Of a DNA stretch of 54,702 nucleotides, positions 27,625 through 37,017 are shown piece after piece. The position numbers were made by a program, and so were the translations under genes. Below the pieces are notes generated by a model. The model searched no databases. It was given only the letters and a program-made list of their open reading frames with translations, and was not told the DNA's origin. This DNA is from Nitrosomonas sp. (GTDB lineage Bacteria > Pseudomonadota > Gammaproteobacteria > Burkholderiales > Nitrosomonadaceae): contig NZ_JAMWZS010000016.1 of the NCBI RefSeq assembly GCF_024282095.1, positions 1 to 54,702 of the forward strand, in the 5' to 3' direction. Within the stretch, counting starts at the first letter, position 1. Each line of letters begins with the position of its first letter.

Positions 27625-30336
27625 ATGTCACTTAAATTCGATCAAGATCAGGAATTATTAGCACATATACAAAAAATTATCACAAGTCACCAGTGCCCGG
27701 ATGACATCCGAACGATTAAGGAATATATCAAAATCCTGAAGAAAGAATCGGAATTCTATCCGGCAAGCAAGCTATTGAATCAGGCCCGGGATAAACAACA
27801 AAAATTGCGTCAATCACAAGGCAATACTGCTGAAGAATGGTGGCAGGCAGAAACTGCAAAAGATGAAGTCTGGATCGTCCAGCAACTGGCCTTATGCACC
27901 TACAAGAATGAAGAAATACCCGCACGAAAACGGCTGGAACAGGCACTGGCCTTGCTGGAAGAAATCGGCCTGCGTAATCCGTCGAATAAAAACACGGAAA
28001 CCCTTTGCCTGGGTGGCGCGGCGCACAAAATAAAATGGCAGCAATTCGGGCAGACGGAAGATTTGTACGAATCCTTGTCGTTCTATCGCGCCGCTTTTGA
28101 ACGCAATCCCCAGCAAGACATGGGGTATGGTGGTGTCAATGCGGCATTTATCATGGATATACTGGCTGACCGGGCCAGCCGCATTGCTCATCGTAGTAAC
28201 ACTTCATCAGAAGAGGCCCGTCGTTTAAAGGAGAAAGCCGACACTCTCCGGCAGCAAATCATAGCAACCGTCCCAGCATGGCTCGAACAAGATCAAAGTA
28301 TCATTGAAGAGTATAGATTCTGGCATCTGCTCACCCTGGCAGAAGCGCACTTCGGCTTAAAAGAATACCATGAGGCGGGAGAATGGCTGAACAAAGCCGA
28401 TGTCGCCAACGCGGACAATTGGAAAAGGTGGACAGTATTTATGCAACTGCGTCAGCTTGCTTATCTGCAAGATATCGTCCCGCCTAAGGAAGCCGACAAC
28501 CCAGTTAATTGGGATCCAGCATGGAAAGCATTGGCGATCATTGTTGGTGAAAAAAACGCACAACGCGCGCTCACATCCGGCAGCGGTAAAGTGGGTCTGG
28601 CGCTCTCCGGCGGCGGGTTCCGCGCTTCGTTCTTCCACTTGGGTGTTCTGGCGCGGCTAGCGGAAATGGATGCGCTACGGAATGTAGAAGCGCTTTCCAC
28701 TGTATCCGGCGGCAGCATTCTGGGCGCACACTACTACCTGGAAGTGCAGAATTTGTTGCAAACCAAAGCAGACAACGAAATTACCTGCGACGATTACATC
28801 GCAATCGTCCGCCGGGTGCAGGAAAAATTCCTCAAAGGCGTGCAAACCAATGTCAAGATGCAAACGTTTGCAAGCATCAAAGATAATTGGGAATTCATTT
28901 CCGGCAAGAACGATTATTCCCGCAGCCACCGCTTGGGTGAGTTCTACGAATCAAAGCTTTACCAGGAGGTCGCCGATGGGCATGCTGAAGATAAGCCGCG
29001 CAGCATGCCGGAATTATTGATAAAACCCAAAGACGCATCTGATTCAGCGCCTTTCAAACCAAAATTCTCCAACTGGATACGACGCGCCAAGGTACCAACG
29101 CTGATACTCAACAGCTCCTCGCTCAGTTCCGGTCACAACTGGCAGTTTACCGCCAATTCCATGGGTGAACCGCCCAGTCATATCAATGGCGAAATCGACA
29201 TCAACAGGCGCTACCGGCGCGTGTACTACCCAGATGCCCCAACGGACGAATTAAAACATTATCGCCTCGGCTATGCCGTGGCTGCATCGGCTTGCGTACC
29301 CGGCATGTTCGAACCGCTAACCATCACCGGACTGTATGAAGACCGCACGGTGCGCCTTGTCGACGGTGGCGTGCATGATAATCAAGGCGTCGCAGGACTG
29401 CTGAGCGAAGGCTGTACGCGGATACTGTGCAGCGATGCGTGCGGGCAAATGGAAGACATTAAAAGCCCATCGGATACGCCACCCGGCGTATTGCTGCGCG
29501 TCACTTCCATCCTGCAGGATCGGGTTCGCGAAGCGGAATACCAGGATTTGCGCTGCCGCCTCGATAGCCGCGCCTTGGATGGTTTGTTTTTTGTCCATAC
29601 CCGCAAAGAACTCGAAGCTCAGCCACTGGACTGGATCAACTGCCAGGATCCACAGCCGTCAAAGCCAATTTCAAGCAACCAAACCTCCTACGGCATCGAC
29701 CGCGAACTACAAGAAAAAATCGCCGGCATGCGCACCGACCTGGACGCGTTTACCGAAGTTGAGGCCTATGCGCTAATCGCAAGTGGTTACCGCATTACCA
29801 AGCGCGAATTTGAACTGCTGCAGGAACAACACCTAAAGGACGGGAAACCCGACACCTGGGGTGGTTACGACATCGATGCCGCAGGCGTGGATTGGCCGTT
29901 CCGCAAACTTGAACCGCTGCTTGCGATGCAGCAAGATACCAATCAGCAAAGCAAGGATCTGCATCATCAGCTGCATGTGGCGCGCAAAGTTTTCTTCAAG
30001 GTCTGGGATCTGAGTCCGGTATACAGAGTTCTCATGTATGGTGTGGGCATCGTGGCATTGCTGCTTTTGGGCAGCTTGATCATTTCAACCTGGAGTGCGC
30101 CTGCTATCCAGACAATTACATGGGGCGCATTAATAATATTCCTGCTCTTAACGATCGCTAGTTTTTTTGTACCCATGTTCCGCTGGCTAAACCCAGGCAA
30201 TGAAGCGAAAAGCATTTTACTCAAATTCGCCATTGCGACCATAGGCTACACTCTCGCCAGGTTTCACATCCACTGTGTAGATCGGTATTTTCTTGCGCGT
30301 GGCAAGCTGGAACGCTTGTTGAACTTGAAACAGTAA
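27625..30336 (+). CDS. patatin-like phospholipase with N-terminal TPR-S module
   Basis: AAGGAGA precedes ATG 27625. Residues about 70-300 are a TPR-like module with LALCTYK, ETLCLGGAAHK and GGVNAAF, the same pattern as the flanking deoxyribosyltransferase-like proteins. The patatin domain (about 325-600) has the oxyanion GGGFRAS (G329-R333), the nucleophile S361 in TVSGGS, and the catalytic D580 in VDGGVHDNQG. Two transmembrane segments lie near residues 800-860, so the enzyme is membrane-bound. The family hydrolyses acyl chains of phospholipids; membrane damage is the usual effector action in bacterial defence. The gene is transcribed away from a TPR-S gene across a 265-base control region. 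Confidence 0.9.
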   Translation: MSLKFDQDQELLAHIQKIITSHQCPDDIRTIKEYIKILKKESEFYPASKLLNQARDKQQKLRQSQGNTAEEWWQAETAKDEVWIVQQLALCTYKNEEIPARKRLEQALALLEEIGLRNPSNKNTETLCLGGAAHKIKWQQFGQTEDLYESLSFYRAAFERNPQQDMGYGGVNAAFIMDILADRASRIAHRSNTSSEEARRLKEKADTLRQQIIATVPAWLEQDQSIIEEYRFWHLLTLAEAHFGLKEYHEAGEWLNKADVANADNWKRWTVFMQLRQLAYLQDIVPPKEADNPVNWDPAWKALAIIVGEKNAQRALTSGSGKVGLALSGGGFRASFFHLGVLARLAEMDALRNVEALSTVSGGSILGAHYYLEVQNLLQTKADNEITCDDYIAIVRRVQEKFLKGVQTNVKMQTFASIKDNWEFISGKNDYSRSHRLGEFYESKLYQEVADGHAEDKPRSMPELLIKPKDASDSAPFKPKFSNWIRRAKVPTLILNSSSLSSGHNWQFTANSMGEPPSHINGEIDINRRYRRVYYPDAPTDELKHYRLGYAVAASACVPGMFEPLTITGLYEDRTVRLVDGGVHDNQGVAGLLSEGCTRILCSDACGQMEDIKSPSDTPPGVLLRVTSILQDRVREAEYQDLRCRLDSRALDGLFFVHTRKELEAQPLDWINCQDPQPSKPISSNQTSYGIDRELQEKIAGMRTDLDAFTEVEAYALIASGYRITKREFELLQEQHLKDGKPDTWGGYDIDAAGVDWPFRKLEPLLAMQQDTNQQSKDLHHQLHVARKVFFKVWDLSPVYRVLMYGVGIVALLLLGSLIISTWSAPAIQTITWGALIIFLLLTIASFFVPMFRWLNPGNEAKSILLKFAIATIGYTLARFHIHCVDRYFLARGKLERLLNLKQ

Positions 30337-30461
30337 ATCGAGATAACTTCTGCACTACGCTCCTTTGTTATGAAGGGGCGTATTTCAGTCAACTACGAAG
30401 GAATTCTGGGTTTTTTAGCGGGAATTTGTATGGCAGGCTCTTCGGATATCGGATCGATTGG

Positions 30462-32528
30462 CTAATTCGGAACTTCTTCTACTTTCAATTTTTCTAGTCG
30501 TAGCAGTGGATGGCCTGGAAATTCCTGCTCCACTTGCTCACGACGCCCGGCAGCAAGTTCTTGTTGGATATAGTCGGGAACTGTCAATTTGGAAAGCGGC
30601 GAAATGGTACGTGTCCAGGAATCAGATAAAAACCAGCGCACGAAGGACTCTGCAGTGGGTTCACCTAAAGGTGCATTGGCTGTTCGCTGTCGCAATTGAT
30701 TCAGCCGTTCGATTTGATCATTGACGGTTTCTATCGCACCATACTCACCGAGTCTGAGTCCGGTTACCGCTTCTGCCAGTTCTGCCAGTAAGTTATCAGG
30801 GTCAGATATCACTGGTAATATATCCCACACTCGCGCGACCCCATTCCAATCATCTATAGCTATAGAATTTGCCTGGTAGCTGTCGGATTCTATGGTTATT
30901 TTGAGCGAACTGGATGCAGTTACCACACGCGACCCATCCGGGCTGAACTTAGCCGATTGAACATTATCTTCATGCATCATCGGTTCACCCAGAGTTTGTC
31001 CAGTATCAGCATCCCATAGACGTGCTGTCCTATCATAAGATGCAGTTACCACGCGTGTGCTATCCGGACTAAACATAGCTGAATTAACTTTATCTTCATG
31101 TTTCATAGACTCACCCAACGCTTGCCCGGTTTTTGCATCCCATAGACGCGCTGTTTTATCCCCGGATGCGGTCACCAGGCGTGTGCCATCTGGGCTGAAT
31201 GCAGCTGAATAAATTGTATCTTCATGCCTTATTGGCGCACTCAGTACTTGACCGGTGTTTGCATCCCATAAGCGTGCGGTCTTATCACTCGATGCGATTG
31301 CCACGCGCGTACCATCTGGGCTGAATACAGCTGAAGTAATTATGCTATTTTGAACCATCAGCTCACCTAGTGTTTGACCAGTGATTGTATTCCAAAGGCG
31401 TACGGTTTCATCATTGGATGCCGTTATTGCGCGTGCACCATCTGGGCTTAGGTCAATTAAATAAACTGTGTCTTCATGCCTCATCGGTACTCCCAGAGAT
31501 AGTCCGGTAATTGCATCCCAAAGGCGTACTGTCTTATCCTTGGATACAGTTACCACGCGCGTTCCGTCTGGGCTAAAAATAGCTCGATAAACTGTATCTT
31601 CATGTTTCATCGGCTCACCCAGTGCTCGGCCAGTTTTTGCATCCCAAAGGCGCGCTGTCTTATCTTCAGATGCGGTCACTACACGGGTACTATCTGGACT
31701 AAACATTGCATTATTAATGTTATCTTTATGCCTCATTGGTTCACCCAGCTTTTGTCCGGTATTTGCACTCCATAGAAGTGACACTATTTTATCCTTCGAT
31801 TTGGTAATTACGCGAGTGCCATCCGGACTAAACATAGGTGAATAAACCATGTTTCCATCCCTAATCTGTCCCCTTAGTTCTTGTCCTGTTCTTGTATCCC
31901 ATAGGCGCGCTGATGTTTTATATCCTAAGGTTATCACGCGAGTGCCGTCTGTGCTAAATCTAGCAGACTCAACTATATTTTCATGCTTCATCGACACACT
32001 CACCGCTTGAGCCGTCTTTACATCCCAAATCGCTGTATTATCCTCGGATGTAGTTACCACGCGCGTTCCGTCTGGACTAAAAATAGCTTGATAAACTGTA
32101 TCTTCATGTTTCATCGGCTCACCCAACGCTTGGCCGGTTCTTGCATCCCAAAGACGCGCTGTTTTATCCTTGGATCTAGTTACCACACGCGTTCCGTCTG
32201 GACTAAAATTAGCTTGATAAACTTTATCTTCATGTTTCATCGGCTTACCCAACGCTTGGCCGGTTCTTGCATCCCAAAGGCGCGCTGTTTTATCCCCGGA
32301 TGCAGTTACCACGCGCATTCCGTCCGGACTAAAAATAGCTCGATAAACTGCATCTTCATGTTTCATCGGCTCACCCAACGCTTGGCCGGTTCTTGCATCC
32401 CAAAGACGCGCTGTTTTATCCGTGGATGCAGTTACCACACGCGTTCCGTCCGGACTAAAAATAGCTTGATAAATCTCATTTTCATGTTTCATCGGCTCAC
32501 CCAACGCTTGGCCGGTTCTTGCATCCAA
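30462..32528 (-). pseudogene. TIR-WD40 protein, downstream (C-terminal) piece after the frameshift
   Basis: This frame continues the WD40 array that begins in the TIR gene; the break is a missing C at 32525-32526 (two Cs where sister repeats have three). It holds repeats 6 to 18, each about 42 residues with the core DKTARLWDA.TGQ.LGEPM, the last one interrupted by an insertion. A C-terminal tail of about 130 residues follows (VWDILPVISDPDN and a helical region). A start for this piece alone would be TTG 32528, which has no ribosome site. If the deletion is a sequencing error, this is simply the second half of one roughly 1180-residue protein. Confidence 0.8.
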
Positions 32529-32989
32529 AGACGCGCTGTTTTATCCGTGGATGCAGTTACCACACGCGTTCCGTCCGGACTAAAAATAGCTTGATAAATC
32601 TCATTTTCATGTTTCATCGGCTCACCCAATGCTTGGCCGGTTTTTACATCCCAAAGGCGCGCTGTTTTATCCGTGGATGCAGTTATCACGCGCGTTCCGT
32701 CTGGGCTAAAGTCTGGGCTATAAATAACTTGAACATGTTTCATCGGCTCACCCAACGCTTGGCCGGTTCTTGCATCCCAAAGGCGCGCTGTTTTATCCCC
32801 GGATGTAGTTACCACGCGCATTCCGTCCGGACTAAAAATAGCTCGATAAACTGCATCTTCATGTTTCATCGGCTCACCCAACGCTTGGCCGGTTCTTGCA
32901 TCCCAAAGACGCGCTGTTTTATCCGTGGATGCAGTTACCACACGCGTTCCGTCCGGACTAAAAATAGCTTGATAAATCTCATTTTCATG
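32235..32989 (-). repeat. near-identical WD40-coding duplication (two 252-bp blocks)
   Basis: Block 32235-32486 and block 32738-32989 each hold two 126-bp WD40 units and differ at only about two bases by eye. A third copy of the second unit lies at 32487-32611 and is one base short. Units 32361-32486 and 32864-32989 look identical. This indicates recent duplication or gene conversion. Confidence 0.9.
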
Positions 32990-33994
32990 TTTCATCGACT
33001 CACCCAACGCTTGGCCGGTTTTTACATTCCAAAGGCGCGCTGTATTATCCTTGGATGCAGTTACTACGGTTGTACCGTCAGAATTGAACTCAGCGGAATT
33101 AACCTTATCTTTATGTTTAAAAATAAACGGGGATGGGTTTGAGCTTTTTTGCCATAGGAGGTTGATCAGCAAAGTGCGAGCGGATAGCCATGATGAATCG
33201 AGCCGTATAGCATGCGTTAAATGAGCTAACGTTCGGGGTATATTCCCATTTTCATAATGCCGCTGCGCTTCACGGAATTCAGCGACAGCCAAAGTATGTT
33301 GCGCCTTGTTACGTTGCTCAATAGCCGTTTTTGTGGCCTGCTGCTCTGCGATGCGCGCTTGCTCTGCTTCTAACCAATTGAAGACAGCCAAGCCTAAAAA
33401 CACCGAAAGGATAACCACAACCGCACTTAATCCACTTACCCACAAATTGCGAATGCGTGCTTGGCGTTTTCTCTCCCGCTGTTCGACCTCGCTGCGACCT
33501 ATGTCATAAAGATTCGCCAGCAGAGAAAACCATGAGCCATCATATTTCCTTTTATTGACTTTATCTTTGTCTGAGTGAAAACTGAGATAGCTGATTGCCA
33601 AGGGCATTTGTATGATCTCAACCAAAGCTTCAGGAAAAGCCTTCTCAGCCTCCTGCTCTGATGACGCTTCATTGTTAGGTATACCGCTAAGCAGGATAGG
33701 AATAATATTGTCACTGCCATTAGCTTCAGCAAAAATACGAACTTCGTCATTTACATAGCGACTAGCCCGCGCTGCCGGGGAACAGATCAGGATGAGTTTT
33801 CTGGATTCCTGGATGTGCTTGTTGACGGCCTTGTGGTAATCTGTACCGGTGAAATCCTCTTCATCACGGAAAATATCCAGGCGTTTCTGGGAAATAACGC
33901 TGCTCTTGGGAGGTGTGTAATTTTCTAAGGCTTTCTCAATCAGAGATGCGAAAACCTTATCCTTGCGGGAATAACTGACAAATGCATCATGCAA
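32489..33994 (-). CDS. membrane-anchored TIR-WD40 protein, upstream piece (frameshifted)
   Basis: The product has an N-terminal TIR domain (about 1-150; HDAFVSYSRKDK, the DIFRDEEDFTG loop, and E84 in YVNDEV as probable NADase glutamate), a transmembrane helix near 185-208, a heptad-like linker, and the first five WD40 repeats before the frame is lost at 32525. The annotated-type start is TTG 33994, but an ATT at 34006 lies nine bases after AGGAG and would give the usual family start MSEKLHDAF. TIR-WD40 proteins are typical bacterial conflict effectors: the WD propeller senses or scaffolds and the TIR consumes NAD+. It is downstream of a TPR-S gene across a 170-base AT-rich spacer. Confidence 0.88.
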   Translation of the reverse strand: MHDAFVSYSRKDKVFASLIEKALENYTPPKSSVISQKRLDIFRDEEDFTGTDYHKAVNKHIQESRKLILICSPAARASRYVNDEVRIFAEANGSDNIIPILLSGIPNNEASSEQEAEKAFPEALVEIIQMPLAISYLSFHSDKDKVNKRKYDGSWFSLLANLYDIGRSEVEQRERKRQARIRNLWVSGLSAVVVILSVFLGLAVFNWLEAEQARIAEQQATKTAIEQRNKAQHTLAVAEFREAQRHYENGNIPRTLAHLTHAIRLDSSWLSARTLLINLLWQKSSNPSPFIFKHKDKVNSAEFNSDGTTVVTASKDNTARLWNVKTGQALGESMKHENEIYQAIFSPDGTRVVTASTDKTARLWDARTGQALGEPMKHEDAVYRAIFSPDGMRVVTTSGDKTARLWDARTGQALGEPMKHVQVIYSPDFSPDGTRVITASTDKTARLWDVKTGQALGEPMKHENEIYQAIFSPDGTRVVTASTDKTARLWMQEPAKRWVSR

Positions 33995-34015
33995 TTTTTC
34001 GGAAATTTCAAATTG

Positions 34016-34020
34016 CTCCT
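34016..34020 (-). promoter_or_regulatory. ribosome binding site pointing to an ATT start
   Basis: On the minus strand AGGAG occupies 34020-34016. It is nine bases before ATT 34006 and 21 bases before TTG 33994, so it favours the ATT codon as start of the TIR-WD40 gene. Confidence 0.45.
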
Positions 34021-34030
34021 ATCTAATTCC

Positions 34031-34123
34031 AATTCGTGATAGAAAGAGAAATAATTATTTTAGTATAGTATTTTATATACAGTTACTTATGTAGTATGTA
34101 TATTAACATTTCTATCGCGAATT
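34031..34123. repeat. long inverted repeat in the TIR-WD40 upstream spacer
   Basis: Arms aattcgtgatagaaa (34031-34045) and tttctatcgcgaatt (34109-34123) are complementary at 14 of 15 positions, and partial matches extend outward. The 63 bases between are very AT-rich. It could be an operator pair, a terminator-like structure for the TPR-S gene upstream, or a small inserted element. Confidence 0.5.
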
Positions 34124-34164
34124 AGAATAAGGGTTCTGATCATCATTTCCAAATGATACTTGTT

Positions 34165-35592
34165 CTACCCAAACAAACCAATAAGTTTGTCCAGATCGGC
34201 AGTAGTTTCATTGCGCTCTTTTCTGAAATTGAGGATTTTGCTGAGGTTTTCTTTGGTGGTTCCAAACATCCAAGCTTCGATCTCCAGGGGTTTGGCTTTG
34301 TAGAAAAATTTTTCAGCGACAGAAAACCTGCTTTCAATCACTGCCAATTCGAGTAACGTAGCGTAATCCCAATAATCAGGTTTTTCAGGTTCTTTCCGTT
34401 TCATCTTGGCATTGACCGCGTATTCAACAGCAGGCAATAAGCGTAGCGCCTCCTCCCTTTTCCCTTGTAATTCCAGGCAAGTGACATAATTCACTCCAGG
34501 GTAGGCATCGCGCGGATCGGACTCAAATCCTTTTTGGTAATAGGTTAGAGCATTCTCCAGATAAACCATAGCTTCACCCATACTTCCGGCTTTATAGGCC
34601 CTGTCAAACTTATCCTTGTATATTCTTCCCCAGATGCCGTACGACTCGCTGCTTGCTTTCCCCTCACTTTCCAGCTTCTGCAATACATCTTCAGCTTCCT
34701 GAATCATCACGTTATCCACCGGCTTGGCTTTGCCGCCGTTGCGATTCAGCACAAACGCATACTGCTCCTGCACCATCACAGTTTCAAAAACGTAACGTGG
34801 CAACCGCTTGATAAAAGCTTGCATTTCATTAAATGCTTCAATGTTCCGGTAGGAAATCATAATGTCGATCAGTACCGCTGTTTCGATGTTCTCAAGCGGC
34901 TGATATTTCTCAACGATTTGGTTGATGGCTTGAATGCGTAGCGCCTTAATTTTGTTTGGATCATCATCCGTTCGATTGCGCGCATAAGCCAGTTCCTTTT
35001 TAATTACTTCATCGTATTGCACCTTATCCCTGAAAACATCCGTCTTTTCATGCGCCACTGAGTTCTGAAAAGCAATGCCATTGATCAAGTCATACAAAGG
35101 ACTGTCGGTAGCTCTATTTTGCTTGGCATACTGAAGTTTCTTCACGAGCGCATCAATGTCATTTTGTTTATTGGATAAGTTAAAGTTTTCATCAACGTTG
35201 TAGATAAATGTTCGGTCAGAAGCAATATCAAAAGGTAGCGGAAAGTGCGATGAAGCGATGATCGGAATGGTGGTGAACGGTTTAACCGCGTAACGCATGC
35301 CCAGTTCATAATAAGCATTCGGGTTGAGATTGGTCAGGTCAGCAATGCAGAATTCACATAAGATTATTTTCTCGTACATGGTCTTATGAATAGATCCGCC
35401 GGCTCTTTCTTCGCTTTCTATCAAAGGTTCCAGCCCCGCCTGAAGGATGGCAGGCTTGACCAGATCATTGTAAATTCTATCGAAATCAATCTCTTGAACA
35501 GGGCCTGCTGTCCCCGCTTTCTGTTTCAATTTAATGTCATTCAGATTCTCTTTTTTTCCAAACGAGGTTATGACAAAGCAATAGGGATTCAT
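34165..35592 (-). CDS. deoxyribosyltransferase-like plus TPR-S protein, copy 2 (divergent)
   Basis: The 475-residue protein has CFVITSFGKK at the N terminus and the motif ADLTNLNPNAYYELGMRYAV, equivalent to the nucleoside deoxyribosyltransferase-like core of the two other copies. The C-terminal helical module has YGIWGRIYKD and DAYPGVNYV, the more canonical form of the TRAFs-binding/TPR-S signature. It is the most divergent of the three copies and carries an insert in the first loop (residues about 14-30). It starts 24 bases after the collar-domain fibre gene, so it belongs to the end of the long operon. Confidence 0.78.
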   Translation of the reverse strand: MNPYCFVITSFGKKENLNDIKLKQKAGTAGPVQEIDFDRIYNDLVKPAILQAGLEPLIESEERAGGSIHKTMYEKIILCEFCIADLTNLNPNAYYELGMRYAVKPFTTIPIIASSHFPLPFDIASDRTFIYNVDENFNLSNKQNDIDALVKKLQYAKQNRATDSPLYDLINGIAFQNSVAHEKTDVFRDKVQYDEVIKKELAYARNRTDDDPNKIKALRIQAINQIVEKYQPLENIETAVLIDIMISYRNIEAFNEMQAFIKRLPRYVFETVMVQEQYAFVLNRNGGKAKPVDNVMIQEAEDVLQKLESEGKASSESYGIWGRIYKDKFDRAYKAGSMGEAMVYLENALTYYQKGFESDPRDAYPGVNYVTCLELQGKREEALRLLPAVEYAVNAKMKRKEPEKPDYWDYATLLELAVIESRFSVAEKFFYKAKPLEIEAWMFGTTKENLSKILNFRKERNETTADLDKLIGLFG

Positions 35593-35616
35593 GGCGGCAC
35601 CTTTTAAATTTAATAA

Positions 35617-36612
35617 TTACCCTTTATACATAATATAAGCCACAACATAGTAAGGAGGACGATTATCAAATGGCTGATTGCCACCAATATTATTTGTTGT
35701 AAACGAATGCGTATGTCTCAATGCGTCCGTATTCCAACCCGCATTATGTTCAGCAGCAGCCAATACGTGAGATCCCCCAAAACCGCCTCCTTGCGGTAGA
35801 GAAATGCCTTGGCTCGTATCATTCGTCTCCCCGGAATGACTATGCGCCGGTAATTCTGCTACAGATATCGTGTGCCTTTTTTCTCCGCCTGTTCTGCCTA
35901 TGGAGTTGTAATCGGGATCATTGTTATCAAGCCCAACTATAAATCTTCCACTTAAATTGGGTGTTCCATTATTTCCATCGCACAAAACCCAGCCCGTTGG
36001 AATCGTATTACTGTGGCCCGACCACATGACAATCATACCTGCAACAAAACTACCTTTACCCGTTATTTTCCCCGACACATTGAGATCACCACTGCTAGTA
36101 ATATGAACCGTTGGAAACTGCGAATTGCCTGTATGAAATGCAATGATATTGATCGAATGAAGCCGCAAGTTATGCGCAGGATTTAACGTGCCGACAGTTT
36201 CATAGGGATATGGAAATTTGGAAGTAGTACTGGATGGATTACCGCCGGCTGACACTGAGCCCAGAAGCGCGCCCCCCGAAACATGCAAATTTGCCTCCGG
36301 GATAAGTGTTCCTGGTCCTATACCCACATTACCTCCCTCGGCAATTACCAGCCTCGGAGTACACATCGCGCCATCAGCAGAATCGCCCGTACAGTTTTTA
36401 CCACTGCTATCCGTTTTGTATTCCCAAATCTCCAGAGAATTTTTTCTGTATTCACTATTCATGTGCCAAAAAGCCCATCTATGTTCTCTGCCGGACTCAT
36501 CGATTCTGCTCAACTGCAAGCTATAAATCCCTTTATCCGGTGCTTTTAGCGTTGCATTGCCATCGATGGAAAGATCGCCTGAAAGGTACCATTGGTTGGG
36601 ATTATCATTCAT
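35617..36612 (-). CDS. fibre-like protein with phage tail collar domain
   Basis: The 331-residue protein begins NPNQWYLSGDLSIDG, the same N-terminal pattern as the lectin-ended fibre gene upstream. A beta-rich middle includes NVGIGPGTLIPEANLHVSGG. The C-terminal part (about 192-331) is a phage tail-collar/MdpB-like domain: GWVLCDGNNGTPNLSGRFIVG, ELPAHSHSG and NRPPYYVVAYIMYKG. Collar domains occur at tips of phage short fibres and in bacterial receptor-binding proteins. No signal peptide. Probably trimeric. Confidence 0.85.
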   Translation of the reverse strand: MNDNPNQWYLSGDLSIDGNATLKAPDKGIYSLQLSRIDESGREHRWAFWHMNSEYRKNSLEIWEYKTDSSGKNCTGDSADGAMCTPRLVIAEGGNVGIGPGTLIPEANLHVSGGALLGSVSAGGNPSSTTSKFPYPYETVGTLNPAHNLRLHSINIIAFHTGNSQFPTVHITSSGDLNVSGKITGKGSFVAGMIVMWSGHSNTIPTGWVLCDGNNGTPNLSGRFIVGLDNNDPDYNSIGRTGGEKRHTISVAELPAHSHSGETNDTSQGISLPQGGGFGGSHVLAAAEHNAGWNTDALRHTHSFTTNNIGGNQPFDNRPPYYVVAYIMYKG

Positions 36613-36730
36613 CGTTATCTCCTTTCATCAGCAATTCGGTTGATTACACCTGAGATCACTTGATAGAGGCATATTGAAATTAGCCTACGACTTACCTGCA
36701 TGAATGGGCTCAATGACCGCAAGCCGCTTC

Positions 36731-36949
36731 TCAAGACTCATTTTTGACCGATTTGACTGGAGTATTGGTATTTTCAGATTCACTGCCTTCTTTTTCCAGC
36801 AATTCGGTTAATACCTGGATTGCACCACCAATTCTTAACAACGTTTCATGCAAATGCGCCTGTTGTTGTTGCAATTCCTGGAGTTTTGCTTGGCCCTTCT
36901 CGAATTCATTTTTTAATTCATCAAGGCGTTGCTGTATGTTCTTTTGCAT
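36731..36949 (-). CDS. small coiled-coil protein
   Basis: The 72-residue product is helical and rich in Q, E and L, with heptads from QQRLDELKNEFEKG through about residue 55, then a polar tail. GGGAG lies upstream of ATG 36949. It lies between the two fibre genes in the same direction. I do not recognise a family; a trimerisation or assembly chaperone role would fit the neighbours but is inference. Confidence 0.6.
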   Translation of the reverse strand: MQKNIQQRLDELKNEFEKGQAKLQELQQQQAHLHETLLRIGGAIQVLTELLEKEGSESENTNTPVKSVKNES

Positions 36950-37017
36950 CGATTATTGACTCCCTTACATCAAGATCTTGATAACATATAAATTTTTCAT
37001 ATTTTACATGGCAACAT

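Noticed and set aside
32235-32989. Regularly spaced repeats that might suggest a CRISPR array
   Set aside because: The 126-bp units are contiguous and encode WD40 repeats in frame; there are no spacers.
31983-33142. Plus-strand ORFs of about 200 codons with repeated CFIRGCSYHTRSV-type phrases
   Set aside because: They are antisense shadows of the repeated WD40-coding DNA on the minus strand, with no ribosome site or recognisable family.
36731-36949. Small coiled-coil gene as an antitoxin
   Set aside because: It lacks a DNA-binding motif and an adjacent small toxin; placement between fibre genes fits an assembly role better.
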